Assembly (NCBI GenBank): GCA_027295975.1
Contig: JAPUJX010000474.1
Coordinates: 1 to 6,167, forward strand
Direction: 5' to 3'
DNA: 6,167 bases
Source of the DNA: Gammaproteobacteria bacterium
GTDB lineage: Bacteria > Pseudomonadota > Gammaproteobacteria > Pseudomonadales > Azotimanducaceae
The notes below the pieces were generated by a model. The model was given only the letters and a program-made list of their open reading frames with translations. It did no database searches and had not been told where the DNA came from. Positions 6,069 through 6,167 of this stretch are shown here, piece after piece. The translations under genes were made by a program, and so were the position numbers. Each line of letters starts with the position of its first letter. Position 1 is the stretch's first letter.

Positions 6069-6142
6069 TCGGGACGGCGGGATTTGAACCCGCGACCACC
6101 TGAACCCCATTCAGGTACGCTACCGGACTGCGCCACGTCCCG
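6069..6142 (-). tRNA. tRNA-Pro, anticodon GGG
   Basis: The minus strand folds into a complete 74-nt cloverleaf. The acceptor stem CGGGACG (6142-6136) pairs with CGTCCCG (6076-6070) and the discriminator is A at 6069. The anticodon stem CCTGA/TCAGG closes the loop ATGGGGT with anticodon GGG (6108-6106), reading CCC and CCU proline codons. The T-arm is GCGGG-TTCAAAT-CCCGC. CCA is not encoded: the next bases are CTA, so the CCA end must be added after transcription. The gene lies on the same strand as, and upstream of, the receptor gene, and is separated from it by a hairpin terminator. Its promoter lies outside the window. Confidence 0.97.
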
Positions 6143-6167
6143 TGATGGAGGGTCGGAGGGCTTGATG

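Noticed and set aside
5876..6103. 75-codon plus-strand frame ending in GTAGFEPATT
   Set aside because: The C-terminal motif is the classic artefact from translating antisense to a tRNA T-arm; the rest crosses a repeat and a terminator hairpin.

Overview
The window looks like chromosomal DNA from a GC-rich, diderm, environmental bacterium. The best guess is Gemmatimonadota or a nearby lineage such as Acidobacteriota. The basis is family knowledge: a carboxypeptidase-regulatory-type TonB-dependent receptor whose C-terminal part carries 'TPRGSEGRTPTIWD'-like motifs, next to a Hanks-type kinase with a long periplasmic TPR tail. Both architectures are expanded in those phyla. No rRNA or marker protein is present, so the assignment is tentative.

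Layout, left to right. Positions 1-486 hold no convincing gene. They contain two copies of a short repeat whose left end matches the 3' end of a proline tRNA (37-96 and 120-203), a hairpin-forming stretch between them (84-116), degenerate repeat-tail-like sequence up to about 312, and an AT-rich 26-bp dyad (325-350). Positions 487-2901 (minus strand) encode an 804-residue membrane serine/threonine kinase: cytoplasmic kinase domain, one membrane helix, a TolB/FlgO-like segment and TPR repeats. A 94-nt gap separates it from the upstream gene on the same strand, a TonB-dependent outer-membrane receptor (2996-5731, possibly starting at 5770). The receptor's upstream region (5732-5957) has operator-like repeats and a TTGACA box. 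A third repeat copy (5958-6030), a strong hairpin terminator (6029-6068) and tRNA-Pro(GGG) (6069-6142, minus strand) complete the window.

The receptor and kinase are probably cotranscribed from right to left. The receptor would import or bind a ligand at the outer membrane. The kinase could sense periplasmic state through its TPR tail and signal into the cytoplasm. A functional link between them is inferred from proximity only.

The most unusual feature is the repeat family. Three copies in the same orientation carry the terminal ~22 nt of tRNA-Pro, all share a one-base deletion in the T-loop relative to the real tRNA, and all continue into a related tail. The order core, tail, hairpin, core occurs at both ends of the window (37-142 and 5958-6091). 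This could be a tRNA-derived dispersed repeat family, or fossil attachment sites around a receptor/kinase cassette. No integrase is visible here.
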